Shown in pieces: positions 24,151 through 38,700 of a stretch of 64,000 nucleotides of DNA. A program made the translations under genes and the position numbers. The notes below the pieces were generated by a model that worked only from the letters and a program-made list of their open reading frames with translations, had not been told where the DNA came from and ran no database searches. Origin of the DNA: Pratylenchus scribneri (Eukaryota > Nematoda > Chromadorea > Rhabditida > Pratylenchidae); NCBI GenBank assembly GCA_030063045.1, contig JAQSEB010000207.1:1-64000 (forward strand), read 5' to 3'. Each line of letters begins with the position of its first letter. Position 1 is the first letter of the stretch.

Positions 24151-27100
24151 ATAAAATACTTTTCGATCGATTGAATTATTGAATATTTTTGATAAAATTT
24201 ATTAAAAATCAATAATGAGGTATTTTAAAAAATCGAAGGCTTTGATACCTCTATTTTAGAGTGAAGAATATGATTCTAATAATATTTTTGAAAAAAATTA
24301 AATTCTGGCCTCAAAATTGTCATAAAATACTTTTCGATCGATTGAATTATTGAATATTTTTGATAAAATTTATTAAAAATCAATAATGAGGTATTTTAAA
24401 AAATCGAGGCTTTGATACCTCTATTTTAGAGTGAAGAATATGATTCTAATAATATTTTTGAAAAAAATTAAATTCTGGCCTCAAAATGGTCATAAAATAC
24501 TTTTCGATCGATTGAATTATTGAATATTTTTGATAAAATTTATTAAAAATCAATAATGAGGTATTTTAAAAAATCGAAGGCTTTGATACCTCTATTTTAG
24601 AGTGAAGAATATGATTCTAATAATATTTTTCAAAAAAATTAAATTCTGGCCTCAAAATGGTCATAAAATACTTTTCGATCGATTGAATTATTGAATATTT
24701 TTGATAAAATTTATTAAAAATCAATAATGAGGTATTTTAAAAAATCGAAGGCTTTGATACCTCTATTTTAGAGTGAAGAATATGATTCTAATAATATTTT
24801 TCAAAAAAATTAAATTCTGGCCTCAAAATGGTCATAAAATACTTTTCGATCGATTGAATTATTGAATATTTTTGATAAAATTTATTAAAAATCAATAATG
24901 AGGTATTTTAAAAAATCGAAGGCTTTGATACCTCTATTTTAGAGTGGAGAATATGATTCTAATGGAATTTTTCAAAAAATTAAATTATGGCCTCAAAATG
25001 GTCATAAAATACTTTTCGATCGATTGAATTATTGAATATTTTTGAAAAATTTATTAAAAATCAATAATGAGGTATTTTAAAAAATCGAAGGCTTTGATAC
25101 CTCTATTTTAGAGTGAAGAATATGATTCTAATAATATTTTTGAAAAAAATTAAATTCTGGCCTCAAAATGGTCATAAAATACTTTTCGATCGATTGAATT
25201 ATTTTGATAAAATTTATTAAAAATCAATAATGAGGTATTTTAAAAAATCGAAGGCTTTGATACCTCTATTTTAGAGTGAAGAATATGATTCTAATAATAT
25301 TTTTCAAAAAAATTAAATTCTGGCCTCAAAATGGTCATAAAATACTTTTCGATCGATTGAATTATTTTGATAAAATTTATTAAAAATCAATAATGAGGTA
25401 TTTTAAAAAATCGAAGGCTTTGATACCTCTATTTTAGAGTGGAGAATATGATTCTAATAATATTTTTCAAAAAAATTAAATTCTGGCCTCAAAATGGTCA
25501 TAAAATACTTTTCGATCGATTGAATTATTGAATATTTTTGATAAAATTTATTAAAAATCAATAATGAGGTATTTTAAAAAATCGAAGGCTTTGATACCTC
25601 TATTTTAGAGTGAAGAATATGATTCTAATAATATTTTTGAAAAAAATTAAATTCTGGCCTCAAAATTGTCATAAAATACTTTTCGATCGATTGAATTATT
25701 GAATATTTTTGATAAAATTTATTAAAAATCAATAATGAGGTATTTTAAAAAATCGAAGGCTTTGATACCTCTATTTTAGAGTGAAGAATATGATTCTAAT
25801 AATATTTTTGAAAAAAATTAAATTCTGGCCTCAAAATTGTCATAAAATACTTTTCGATCGATTGAATTATTGAATATTTTTGATAAAATTTATTAAAAAT
25901 CAATAATGAGGTATTTTAAAAAATCGAAGGCTTTGATACCTCTATTTTAGAGTGGAGAATATGATTCTAATAATATTTTTCAAAAAAATTAAATTCTGGC
26001 CTCAAAATGGTCATAAAATACTTTTCGATCGATTGAATTATTGAATATTTTTGATAAAATTTATTAAAAATCAATAATGAGGTATTTTAAAAAATCGAAG
26101 GCTTTGATACCTCTATTTTAGAGTGAAGAATATGATTCTAATAATATTTTTGAAAAAAATTAAATTCTAGCCCCAAATTGGTCGGAAGATACTTTTCGAT
26201 CGATTGAATTATTGAATATTTTTGATAAAATTTATTAAAAATCAATAATGAGGTATTTTAAAAAATCGAAGGCTTTGATACCTCTATTTTAGAGTGAAGA
26301 ATATGATTCTAATAATATTTTTGAAAAAAATTAAATTCTGGCCTCAAAATTGTCATAAAATACTTTTCGATCGATTGAATTATTGAATATTTTTGATAAA
26401 ATTTATTAAAAATCAATAATGAGGTATTTTAAAAAATCGAAGGCTTTGATACCTCTATTTTAGAGTGAAGAATATGATTCTAATAATATTTTTGAAAAAA
26501 ATTAAATTCTAGCCCCAAATTGGTCGGAAGATACTTTTCGATCGATTGAATTATTGAATATTTTTGATAAAATTTATTAAAAATCAATAATGAGGTATTT
26601 TAAAAAATCGAAGGCTTTGATACCTCTATTTTAGAGTGAAGAATATGATTCTAATAATATTTTTGAAAAAAATTAAATTCTGGCCTCAAAATTGTCATAA
26701 AATACTTTTCGATCGATTGAATTATTGAATATTTTTGATAAAATTTATTTAAAATCAATAATGAGATATTTTAAAAAATCGAAGGCTTTGATACCTCTAT
26801 TTTAGAGTGAAGAATATGATTCTAATAATATTTTTGAAAAAAATTAAATTCTGGCCTCAAAATGGTCATAAAATACTTTTCGATCGATTGAATTATTGAA
26901 TATTTTTGATAAAATTTATTTAAAATCAATAATGAGATATTTTAAAAAATCGAAGGCTTTGATACCTCTATTTTAGAGTGAAGAATATGATTCTAATAAT
27001 ATTTTTCAAAAAAATTAAATTCTGGCCTCAAAATGGTCATAAAATACTTTTCGATCGATTGAATTATTGAATATTTTTGATAAAATTTATTAAAAATCAA

Positions 27101-28150
27101 TAATGAGGTATTTTAAAAAATTGAAGGCTTTGATACCTCTATTTTAGAGTGAAGAATATGATTCTAATGGAATTTTTCAAAAAAATTAAATTCTGGCCTC
27201 AAAATGGTCATAAAATACTTTTCGATCGATTGAATTATTGAATATTTTTGAAAAATTTTTTAAAAATCGATAATGAGGTATTTTAAAAAATCGAAGGCTT
27301 TGATACCTCTATTTTAGAGTGAAGAATATGATTCTAATGGAATTTTTCAAAAAAATTAAATTCTGGCCTCAAAATGGTCATAAAATACTTTTCGATCGAT
27401 TGAATTATTGAATATTTTTGATAAAATTTATTAAAAATCAATAATGAGGTATTTTAAAAAATTGAAGGCTTTGATACCTCTATTTTAGAGTGAAGAATAT
27501 GATTCTAATGGAATTTTTCAAAAAAATTAAATTCTGGCCTCAAAATGGTCATAAAATACTTTTCGATCGATTGAATTATTGAATATTTTTGATAAAATTT
27601 ATTAAAAATCAATAATGAGGTATTTTAAAAAATCGAAGGCTTTGATACCTCTATTTTAGAGTGAAGAATATGATTCTAATAATATTTTTCAAAAAAATTA
27701 AATTCTGGCCTCAAAATGGTCATAAAATACTTTTCGATCGATTGAATTATTGAATATTTTTGATAAAATTTATTAAAAATCAATAATGAGGTATTTTAAA
27801 AAATCGAAGGCTTTGATACCTCTATTTTAGAGTGGAGAATATGATTCTAATGGAATTTTTCAAAAAATTAAATTATGGCCTCAAAATGGTCATAAAATAC
27901 TTTTCGATCGATTGAATTATTGAATATTTTTGATAAAATTTATTAAAAATCAATAATGAGGTATTTTAAAAAATCGAAGGCTTTGATACCTCTATTTTAG
28001 AGTGAAGAATATGATTCTAATAATATTTTTGAAAAAAATTAAATTCTGGCCTCAAAATTGTCATAAAATACTTTTCGATCGATTGAATTATTGAATATTT
28101 TTGATAAAATTTATTAAAAATCAATAATGAGGTATTTTAAAAAATCGAAG
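24151..28150 (+). repeat. Mixed domain including a relocated left-edge block
   Basis: AAATTATGG copies occur at 24987 and 27875, 163-bp copies at about 25.2-25.4 kb, and B and C copies at 25.6-26.7 kb. At 27119-27505 the edge markers reappear together: AAATTGAAGG, AATGGAATTTTTCAAAAAAATT and, at 27269, TTTTTTAAAAATCGATAATGAGG. The order of types after the AAATTATGG copies at 18363, 20909 and 24987 is similar: ordinary, short, short with TTTTTC, then long with AGTGGAG. This indicates copies of one multi-monomer block. Confidence 0.7.
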
Positions 28151-31000
28151 GCTTTGATACCTCTATTTTAGATTGAAGAATATGATACTAATAATATTTT
28201 TGAAAAAAAATTAAATTCTAGCCCCAAATTGGTCGGAAGATACTTTTCGATCGATTGAATTATTGAATATTTTTGATAAAATTTATTAAAAATCAATAAT
28301 GAGGTATTTTAAAAAATCGAAGGCTTTGATACCTCTATTTTAGATTGAAGAATATGATACTAATAATATTTTTGAAAAAAAATTAAATTCTAGCCCCAAA
28401 TTGGTCGGAAGATACTTTTCGATCGATTGAATTATTGAATATTTTTGATAAAATTTATTAAAAATCAATAATGAGGTATTTTAAAAAATCGAAGGCTTTG
28501 ATACCTCTATTTTAGAGTGAAGAATATGATTCTAATAATATTTTTGAAAAAAATTAAATTCTGGCCTCAAAATTGTCATAAAATACTTTTCGATCGATTG
28601 AATTATTGAATATTTTTGATAAAATTTATTAAAAATCAATAATGAGGTATTTTAAAAAATCGAAGGCTTTGATACCTCTATTTTAGAGTGAAGAATATGA
28701 TTCTAATAATATTTTTGAAAAAAATTAAATTCTGGCCTCAAAATTGTCATAAAATACTTTTCGATCGACTGAATTATTGAATATTTTTGATAAAATTTAT
28801 TAAAAATCAATAATGAGGTATTTTAAAAAATCGAAGGCTTTGATACCTCTATTTTAGAGTGAAGAATATGATTCTAATAATATTTTTGAAAAAAATTAAA
28901 TTCTGGCCTCAAAATTGTCATAAAATACTTTTCGATCGATTGAATTATTGAATATTTTTGATAAAATTTATTAAAAATCAATAATGAGGTATTTTAAAAA
29001 ATCGAAGGCTTTGATACCTCTATTTTAGATTGAAGAATATGATACTAATAATATTTTTGAAAAAAAATTAAATTCTAGCCCCAAATTGGTCGGAAGATAC
29101 TTTTCGATCGATTGAATTATTGAATATTTTTGATAAAATTTATTAAAAATCAATAATGAAGTATTTTAAAAAATCGAAGGCTTTGATACCTCTATTTTAG
29201 AGTGAAGAATATGATTCTAATAATATTTTTGAAAAAAATTAAATTCTAGCCCCAAATTGGTCGGAAGATACTTTTCGATCGATTGAATTATTGAATATTT
29301 TTGATAAAATTTATTAAAAATCAATAATGAGGTATTTTAAAAAATCGAAGGCTTTGATACCTCTATTTTAGAGTGAAGAATATGATTCTAATAATATTTT
29401 TGAAAAAAATTAAATTCTGGCCTCAAAATGGTCATAAAATACTTTTCGATCGATTGAATTATTGAATATTTTTGATAAAATTTATTAAAAATCAATAATG
29501 AGGTATTTTAAAAAATCGAAGGCTTTGATACCTCTATTTTAGAATGAAGAATATGATTCTAATAATATTTTTGAAAAAAATTAAATTCTAGCCCCAAATT
29601 GGTCGGAAGATACTTTTCGATCGATTGAATTATTGAATATTTTTGATAAAATTTATTAAAAATCAATAATGAGGTATTTTAAAAAATCGAAGGCTTTGAT
29701 ACCTCTATTTTAGAGTGAAGAATATGATTCTAATAATATTTTTGAAAAAAAATTAAATTCTGGCCTCAAAATGGTCATAAAATACTTTTCGATCGATTGA
29801 ATTATTGAATATTTTTGATAAAATTTATTAAAAATCAATAATGAGGTATTTTAAAAAATCGAAGGCTTTGATACCTCTATTTTAGAGTGAAGAATATGAT
29901 TCTAATAATATTTTTGAAAAAAATTAAATTCTAGCCCCAAATTGGTCGGGAGATACTTTTCGATCGATTGAATTATTGAATATTTTTGATAAAATTTATT
30001 AAAAATCAATAATGAGGTATTTTAAAAAATCGAAGGCTTTGATACCTCTATTTTAGAGTGAAGAATATGATTCTAATAATATTTTTGAAAAAAATTAAAT
30101 TCTGGCCTCAAAATGGTCATAAAATACTTTTCGATCGATTGAATTATTGAATATTTTTGATAAAATTTATTAAAAATCAATAATGAGGTATTTTAAAAAA
30201 TCGAAGGCTTTGATACCTCTATTTTAGAGTGAAGAATATGATTCTAATAATATTTTTGAAAAAAATTAAATTCTAGCCCCAAATTGGTCGGAATACTTTT
30301 CGATCGATTGAATTATTGAATATTTTTGATAAAATTTATTAAAAATCAATAATGAGGTATTTTAAAAAATCGAAGGCTTTGATACCTCTATTTTAGAGTG
30401 AAGAATATGATTCTAATAATATTTTTGAAAAAAATTAAATTCTAGCCCCAAATTGGTCGGAAGATACTTTTCGATCGATTGAATTATTGAATATTTTTGA
30501 TAAAATTTATTAAAAATCAATAATGAGGTATTTTAAAAAATCGAAGGCTTTGATACCTCTATTTTAGAGTGAAGAATATGATTCTAATAATATTTTTGAA
30601 AAAAATTAAATTCTGGCCTCAAAATTGTCATAAAATACTTTTCGATCGATTGAATTATTGAATATTTTTGATAAAATTTATTAAAAATCAATAATGAGGT
30701 ATTTTAAAAAATCGAAGGCTTTGATACCTCTATTTTAGAGTGAAGAATATGATTCTAATAATATTTTTGAAAAAAATTAAATTCTAGCCCCAAATTGGTC
30801 GGAAGATACTTTTCGATCGATTGAATTATTGAATATTTTTGATAAAATTTATTAAAAATCAATAATGAGGTATTTTAAAAAATCGAAGGCTTTGATACCT
30901 CTATTTTAGAGTGAAGAATATGATTCTAATAATATTTTTGAAAAAAATTAAATTCTAGCCCCAAATTGGTCGGAAGATACTTTTCGATCGATTGAATTAT

Positions 31001-32197
31001 TGAAAATTTTTGATAAAATTTATTAAAAATCAATAATGAGGTATTTTAAAAAATCGAAGGCTTTGATACCTCTATTTTAGAGTGAAGAATATGATTCTAA
31101 TAATATTTTTGAAAAAAATTAAATTCTAGCCCCAAATTGGTCGGAAGATACTTTACGATCGATTGAATTATTGAATATTTTTGATAAAATTTATTAAAAA
31201 TCAATAATGAGGTATTTTAAAAAATCGAAGGCTTTGATACCTCTATTTTAGAGTGAAGAATATGATTCTAATAATATTTTTGAAAAAAATTAAATTCTAG
31301 CCCCAAATTGGTCGGAAGATACTTTTCGATCGATTGAATTATTGAATATTTTTGATAAAATTTATTAAAAATCAATAATGAGGTATTTTAAAAAATCGAA
31401 GGCTTTGATACCTCTATTTTAGAGTGAAGAATATGATTCTAATAATATTTTTGAAAAAAATTAAATTCTAGCCCCAAATTGGTCGGAAGATACTTTTCGA
31501 TCGATTGAATTATTGAATATTTTTGATAAAATTTATTAAAAATCAATAATGAGGTATTTTAAAAAATCGAAGGCTTTGATACCTCTATTTTAGAGTGAAG
31601 AATATGATTCTAATAATATTTTTGAAAAAAATTAAATTCTAGCCCCAAATTGGTCGGAAGATACTTTTCGATCGATTGAATTATTGAATATTTTTGATAA
31701 AATTTATTAAAAATTAATAATGAGGTATTTTAAAAAATCGAAGGCTTTGATACCTCTATTTTAGAGTGAAGAATATGATACTAATAATATTTTTGAAAAA
31801 AATTAAATTCTGGCCTTAAAATTGTCATAAAATACTTTTCGATCGATTGAATTATTGAATATTTTTGATAAAATTTATTAAAAATCAATAATGAGGTATT
31901 TTAAAAAATCGAAGGCTTTGATACCTCTATTTTAGAGTGAAGAATATGATTCTAATAATATTTTTGAAAAAAATTAAATTCTGGCCTCAAAATGGTCATA
32001 AAATACTTTTCGATCGATTGAATTATTGAATATTTTTGATAAAATTTATTAAAAATCAATAATGAGGTATTTTAAAAAATCGAAGGCTTTGATACCTCTA
32101 TTTTAGAGTGAAGAATATGATTCTAATAATATTTTTGAAAAAAATTAAATTCTAGCCCCAAATTGGTCGGAAGATACTTTTCGATCGATTGAATTAT
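31001..32197 (+). repeat. Seven-monomer higher-order unit, copy 1 (1197 bp)
   Basis: Rare mutations mark this block: TGAAAATTTT at 31001, CTTTACGATCG at 31151, AAATTAATAATG at 31711 and TGGCCTTAAAATTG at 31811. Each reappears exactly 1197 bp later, which is seven times 171. The order of monomer types is B, B, B, B, B, C, A. Confidence 0.85.
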
Positions 32198-33394
32198 TGA
32201 AAATTTTTGATAAAATTTATTAAAAATCAATAATGAGGTATTTTAAAAAATCGAAGGCTTTGATACCTCTATTTTAGAGTGAAGAATATGATTCTAATAA
32301 TATTTTTGAAAAAAATTAAATTCTAGCCCCAAATTGGTCGGAAGATACTTTACGATCGATTGAATTATTGAATATTTTTGATAAAATTTATTAAAAATCA
32401 ATAATGAGGTATTTTAAAAAATCGAAGGCTTTGATACCTCTATTTTAGAGTGAAGAATATGATTCTAATAATATTTTTGAAAAAAATTAAATTCTAGCCC
32501 CAAATTGGTCGGAAGATACTTTTCGATCGATTGAATTATTGAATATTTTTGATAAAATTTATTAAAAATCAATAATGAGGTATTTTAAAAAATCGAAGGC
32601 TTTGATACCTCTATTTTAGAGTGAAGAATATGATTCTAATAATATTTTTGAAAAAAATTAAATTCTAGCCCCAAATTGGTCGGAAGATACTTTTCGATCG
32701 ATTGAATTATTGAATATTTTTGATAAAATTTATTAAAAATCAATAATGAGGTATTTTAAAAAATCGAAGGCTTTGATACCTCTATTTTAGAGTGAAGAAT
32801 ATGATTCTAATAATATTTTTGAAAAAAATTAAATTCTAGCCCCAAATTGGTCGGAAGATACTTTTCGATCGATTGAATTATTGAATATTTTTGATAAAAT
32901 TTATTAAAAATTAATAATGAGGTATTTTAAAAAATCGAAGGCTTTGATACCTCTATTTTAGAGTGAAGAATATGATACTAATAATATTTTTGAAAAAAAT
33001 TAAATTCTGGCCTTAAAATTGTCATAAAATACTTTTCGATCGATTGAATTATTGAATATTTTTGATAAAATTTATTAAAAATCAATAATGAGGTATTTTA
33101 AAAAATCGAAGGCTTTGATACCTCTATTTTAGAGTGAAGAATATGATTCTAATAATATTTTTGAAAAAAATTAAATTCTGGCCTCAAAATGGTCATAAAA
33201 TACTTTTCGATCGATTGAATTATTGAATATTTTTGATAAAATTTATTAAAAATCAATAATGAGGTATTTTAAAAAATCGAAGGCTTTGATACCTCTATTT
33301 TAGAGTGAAGAATATGATTCTAATAATATTTTTGAAAAAAATTAAATTCTAGCCCCAAATTGGTCGGAAGATACTTTTCGATCGATTGAATTAT
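32198..33394 (+). repeat. Seven-monomer higher-order unit, copy 2 (1197 bp)
   Basis: The same four private changes as in copy 1 occur at 32198, 32348, about 32908 and 33008. The following B monomer no longer has TGAAAATTTT, so there are two copies only. The duplication must be younger than these mutations. Confidence 0.85.
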
Positions 33395-34030
33395 TGAATA
33401 TTTTTGATAAAATTTATTAAAAATCAATAATGAGGTATTTTAAAAAATCGAAGGCTTTGATACCTCTATTTTAGAGTGAAGAATATGATTCTAATAATAT
33501 TTTTGAAAAAAATTAAATTCTAGCCCCAAATTGGTCGGAAGATACTTTTCGATCGATTGAATTATTGAATATTTTTGATAAAATTTATTAAAAATCAATA
33601 ATGAGGTATTTTAAAAAATCGAAGGCTTTGATACCTCTATTTTAGAGTGAAGAATATGATTCTAATAATATTTTTGAAAAAAATTAAATTCTGGCCTCAA
33701 AATGGTCATAAAATACTTTTCGATCGATTGAATTATTGAATATTTTTGATAAAATTTATTAAAAATCAATAATGAGGTATTTTAAAAAATCGAAGGCTTT
33801 GATACCTCTATTTTAGAGTGAAGAATATGATTCTAATAATATTTTTGAAAAAAATTAAATTCTGGCCCCAAATTGGTCGGAAGATACTTTTCGATCGATT
33901 GAATTATTGAATATTTTTGATAAAATTTATTAAAAATCAATAATGAGGTATTTTAAAAAATCGAAGGCTTTGATACCTCTATTTTAGAGTGAAGAATATG
34001 ATTCTAATAATATTTTTGAAAAAAATTAAA

Positions 34031-35700
34031 TTCTTGCCTCAAAATGGTCATAAAATACTTTTCGATCGATTGAATTATTGAATATTTTTGATAAAATTTG
34101 TTAAAAATCGATATGTAGGTATTTTAAAAAATCGAAGGCTTTGATACCTTTATTTTAGAGTGAAGAATATGATTCTAATAATATTTTTGAAAAAAATTAA
34201 ATTCTGGCCTCAAAATGGTCATAAAATACTTTTCGATCGATTGAATTATTGAATATTTTTGATAAAATTTATTAAAAATCAATAATGAGGTATTTTAAAA
34301 AATCGAAGGCTTTGATACCTTTATTTTAGAGTGAAGAATATGATTCTAATAATATTTTTGAAAAAAATTAAATTCTGGCCTCAAAATGGTCATAAAATAC
34401 TTTTCGATCGATTGAATTATTGAATATTTTTGATAAAATTTATTAAAAATCGATATGTAGGTATTTTAAAAAATCGAAGGCTTTGATACCTCTATTTTAG
34501 AGTGGAGAATATGATTCTAATGGAATTTTTCAAAAAATTAAATTATGGCCTCAAAATGGTCATAAAATACTTTTCTATCGATTGAATTATTGAATATTTT
34601 TGATAAAATTTATTAAAAATCAATAATGAGGTATTTTAAAAAATCGAAGGCTTTGATACCTCTATTTTAGAGTGAAGAATATGATTCTAATAATATTTTT
34701 GAAAAAAATTAAATTCTGGCCTCAAAATGGTCATAAAATACTTTTCGATCGATTGAATTATTGAATATTTTTGATAAAATTTGTTAAAAATCGATATGTA
34801 GGTATTTTAAAAAATCGAAGGCTTTGATACCTTTATTTTAGAGTGAAGAATATGATTCTAATAATATTTTTGAAAAAAATTAAATTCTGGCCTCAAAATG
34901 GTCATAAAATACTTTTCGATCGATTGAATTATTGAATATTTTTGATAAAATTTATTAAAAATCAATAATGAGGTATTTTAAAAAATCGAAGGCTTTGATA
35001 CCTTTATTTTAGAGTGAAGAATATGATTCTAATAATATTTTTGAAAAAAATTAAATTCTGGCCTCAAAATGGTCATAAAATACTTTTCGATCGATTGAAT
35101 TATTGAATATTTTTGATAAAATTTATTAAAAATCAATAATGAGGTATTTTAAAAAATCGAAGGCTTTGATACCTCTATTTTAGAGTGAAGAATATGATTC
35201 TAATAATATTTTTGAAAAAAATTAAATTCTGGCCTCAAAATGGTCATAAAATACTTTTCGATCGATTGAATTATTGAATATTTTTGATAAAATTTATTAA
35301 AAATCAATAATGAGGTATTTTAAAAAATCGAAGGCTTTGATACCTTTATTTTAGAGTGAAGAATATGATTCTAATAATATTTTTGAAAAAAATTAAATTC
35401 TGGCCTCAAAATGGTCATAAAATACTTTTCGATCGATTGAATTATTGAATATTTTTGATAAAATTTATTAAAAATCGATATGTAGGTATTTTAAAAAATC
35501 GAAGGCTTTGATACCTCTATTTTAGAGTGGAGAATATGATTCTAATGGAATTTTTCAAAAAATTAAATTATGGCCTCAAAATGGTCATAAAATACTTTTC
35601 GATCGATTGAATTATTGAATATTTTTGATAAAATTTATTAAAAATCAATAATGAGGTATTTTAAAAAATCGAAGGCTTTGATACCTCTATTTTAGAGTGA
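34031..35700 (+). repeat. Domain with CGATATGTAGG monomers
   Basis: TTAAAAATCGATATGTAGG replaces the usual TCAATAATGAGG at 34111, 34453, 34794 and 35478 and nowhere else seen in the window. The pair formed by this variant and the following AAATTATGG copy (34545, 35570) recurs at 1025 bp, or six monomers. ACCTTTATT instead of ACCTCTATT is frequent here and breaks the outer base of the hairpin stem. Confidence 0.75.
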
Positions 35701-38700
35701 AGAATATGATTCTAATAATATTTTTGAAAAAAATTAAATTCTGGCCTCAAAATGGTCATAAAATACTTTTCGATCGATTGAATTATTTTGATAAAATTTA
35801 TTAAAAATCAATAATGAGGTATTTTAAAAAATCGAAGGCTTTGATACCTCTATTTTAGAGTGGAGAATATGATTCTAATAATATTTTTGAAAAAAATTAA
35901 ATTCTGGCCTCAAAATGGTCATAAAATACTTTTCGATCGATTGAATTATTTTGATAAAATTTATTAAAAATCAATAATGAGGTATTTTAAAAAATCGAAG
36001 GCTTTGATACCTCTATTTTAGAGTGAAGAATATGATTCTAATAATATTTTTCAAAAAAATTAAATTCTGGCCTCAAAATGGTCATAAAATACTTTTCGAT
36101 CGATTGAATTATTGAATATTTTTGATAAAATTTATTAAAAATCAATAATGAGGTATTTTAAAAAATCGAAGGCTTTGATACCTCTATTTTAGAGTGAAGA
36201 ATATGATTCTAATAATATTTTTGAAAAAAATTAAATTCTGGCCTCAAAATGGTCATAAAATACTTTTCGATCGATTGAATTATTTTGATAAAATTTATTA
36301 AAAATCAATAATGAGGTATTTTAAAAAATCGAAGGCTTTGATACCTCTATTTTAGAGTGGAGAATATGATTCTAATAATATTTTTGAAAAAAATTAAATT
36401 CTGGCCTCAAAATGGTCATAAAATACTTTTCGATCGATTGAATTATTTTGATAAAATTTATTAAAAATCAATAATGAGGTATTTTAAAAAATCGAAGGCT
36501 TTGATACCTCTATTTTAGAGTGAAGAATATGATTCTAATAATATTTTTCAAAAAAATTAAATTCTGGCCTCAAAATGGTCATAAAATACTTTTCGATCGA
36601 TTGAATTATTGAATATTTTTGATAAAATTTATTAAAAATCAATAATGAGGTATTTTAAAAAATCGAAGGCTTTGATACCTCTATTTTAGAGTGAAGAATA
36701 TGATTCTAATAATATTTTTCAAAAAAATTAAATTCTGGCCTCAAAATGGTCATAAAATACTTTTCGATCGATTGAATTATTTTGATAAAATTTATTAAAA
36801 ATCAATAATGAGGTATTTTAAAAAATCGAAGGCTTTGATACCTCTATTTTAGAGTGAAGAATATGATTCTAATAATATTTTTGAAAAAAATTAAATTCTG
36901 GCCTCAAAATGGTCATAAAATACTTTTCGATCGATTGAATTATTTTGATAAAATTTATTAAAAATCAATAATGAGGTATTTTAAAAAATCGAAGGCTTTG
37001 ATACCTCTATTTTAGAGTGAAGAATATGATTCTAATAATATTTTTGAAAAAAATTAAATTCTGGCCTCAAAATGGTCATAAAATACTTTTCGATCGATTG
37101 AATTATTTTGATAAAATTTATTAAAAATCAATAATGAGGTATTTTAAAAAATCGAAGGCTTTGATACCTCTATTTTAGAGTGAAGAATATGATTCTAATA
37201 ATATTTTTGAAAAAAATTAAATTCTGGCCTCAAAATGGTCATAAAATACTTTTCGATCGATTGAATTATTGAATATTTTTGATAAAATTTATTAAAAATC
37301 AATAATGAGGTATTTTAAAAAATCGAAGGCTTTGATACCTTTATTTTAGAGTGAAGAATATGATTCTAATAATATTTTTGAAAAAAATTAAATTCTGGCC
37401 TCAAAATGGTCATAAAATACTTTTCGATCGATTGAATTATTTTGATAAAATTTATTAAAAATCAATAATGAGGTATTTTAAAAAATCGAAGGCTTTGATA
37501 CCTCTATTTTAGAGTGAAGAATATGATTCTAATAATATTTTTGAAAAAAATTAAATTCTGGCCTCAAAATGGTCATAAAATACTTTTCGATCGATTGAAT
37601 TATTTTGATAAAATTTATTAAAAATCAATAATGAGGTATTTTAAAAAATCGAAGGCTTTGATACCTCTATTTTAGAGTGAAGAATATGATTCTAATAATA
37701 TTTTTGAAAAAAATTAAATTCTGGCCTCAAAATGGTCATAAAATACTTTTCGATCGATTGAATTATTGAATATTTTTGATAAAATTTATTAAAAATCAAT
37801 AATGAGGTATTTTAAAAAATCGAAGGCTTTGATACCTCTATTTTAGAGTGGAGAATATGATTCTAATAATATTTTTCAAAAAAATTAAATTCTGGCCTCA
37901 AAATGGTCATAAAATACTTTTCGATCGATTGAATTATTTTGATAAAATTTATTAAAAATCAATAATGAGGTATTTTAAAAAATCGAAGGCTTTGATACCT
38001 CTATTTTAGAGTGAAGAATATGATTCTAATAATATTTTTCAAAAAAATTAAATTCTGGCCTCAAAATGGTCATAAAATACTTTTCGATCGATTGAATTAT
38101 TTTGATAAAATTTATTAAAAATCAATAATGAGGTATTTTAAAAAATCGAAGGCTTTGATACCTCTATTTTAGAGTGAAGAATATGATTCTAATAATATTT
38201 TTGAAAAAAATTAAATTCTAGCCCCAAATTGGTCATAAAATACTTTTCGATCGATTGAATTATTTTGATAAAATTTATTAAAAATCAATAATGAGGTATT
38301 TTAAAAAATCGAAGGCTTTGATACCTCTATTTTAGAGTGAAGAATATGATTCTAATAATATTTTTCAAAAAAATTAAATTCTGGCCTCAAAATGGTCATA
38401 AAATACTTTTCGATCGATTGAATTATTTTGATAAAATTTATTAAAAATCAATAATGAGGTATTTTAAAAAATCGAAGGCTTTGATACCTCTATTTTAGAG
38501 TGAAGAATATGATTCTAATAATATTTTTGAAAAAAATTAAATTCTGGCCTCAAAATGGTCATAAAATACTTTTCGATCGATTGAATTATTTTGATAAAAT
38601 TTATTAAAAATCAATAATGAGGTATTTTAAAAAATCGAAGGCTTTTATACCTCTATTTTAGAGTGAAGAATATGATTCTAATAATATTTTTGAAAAAAAT

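Larger units (their letters stand above)
28151..34030 (+). repeat. B-rich long-monomer domain
   Basis: These are 171-172-bp monomers, mostly type B with some A and C. AGATTGAAGAATATGATACT marks three copies near 28.2, 28.3 and 29.0 kb. Near 30290 one B copy lacks GAAGATAC's first bases (GGTCGGAATAC). Near 33866 a hybrid reads CTGGCCCCAAATTGG. The domain contains the 1197-bp seven-monomer duplication annotated separately. There are no 163-bp copies. Confidence 0.75.
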
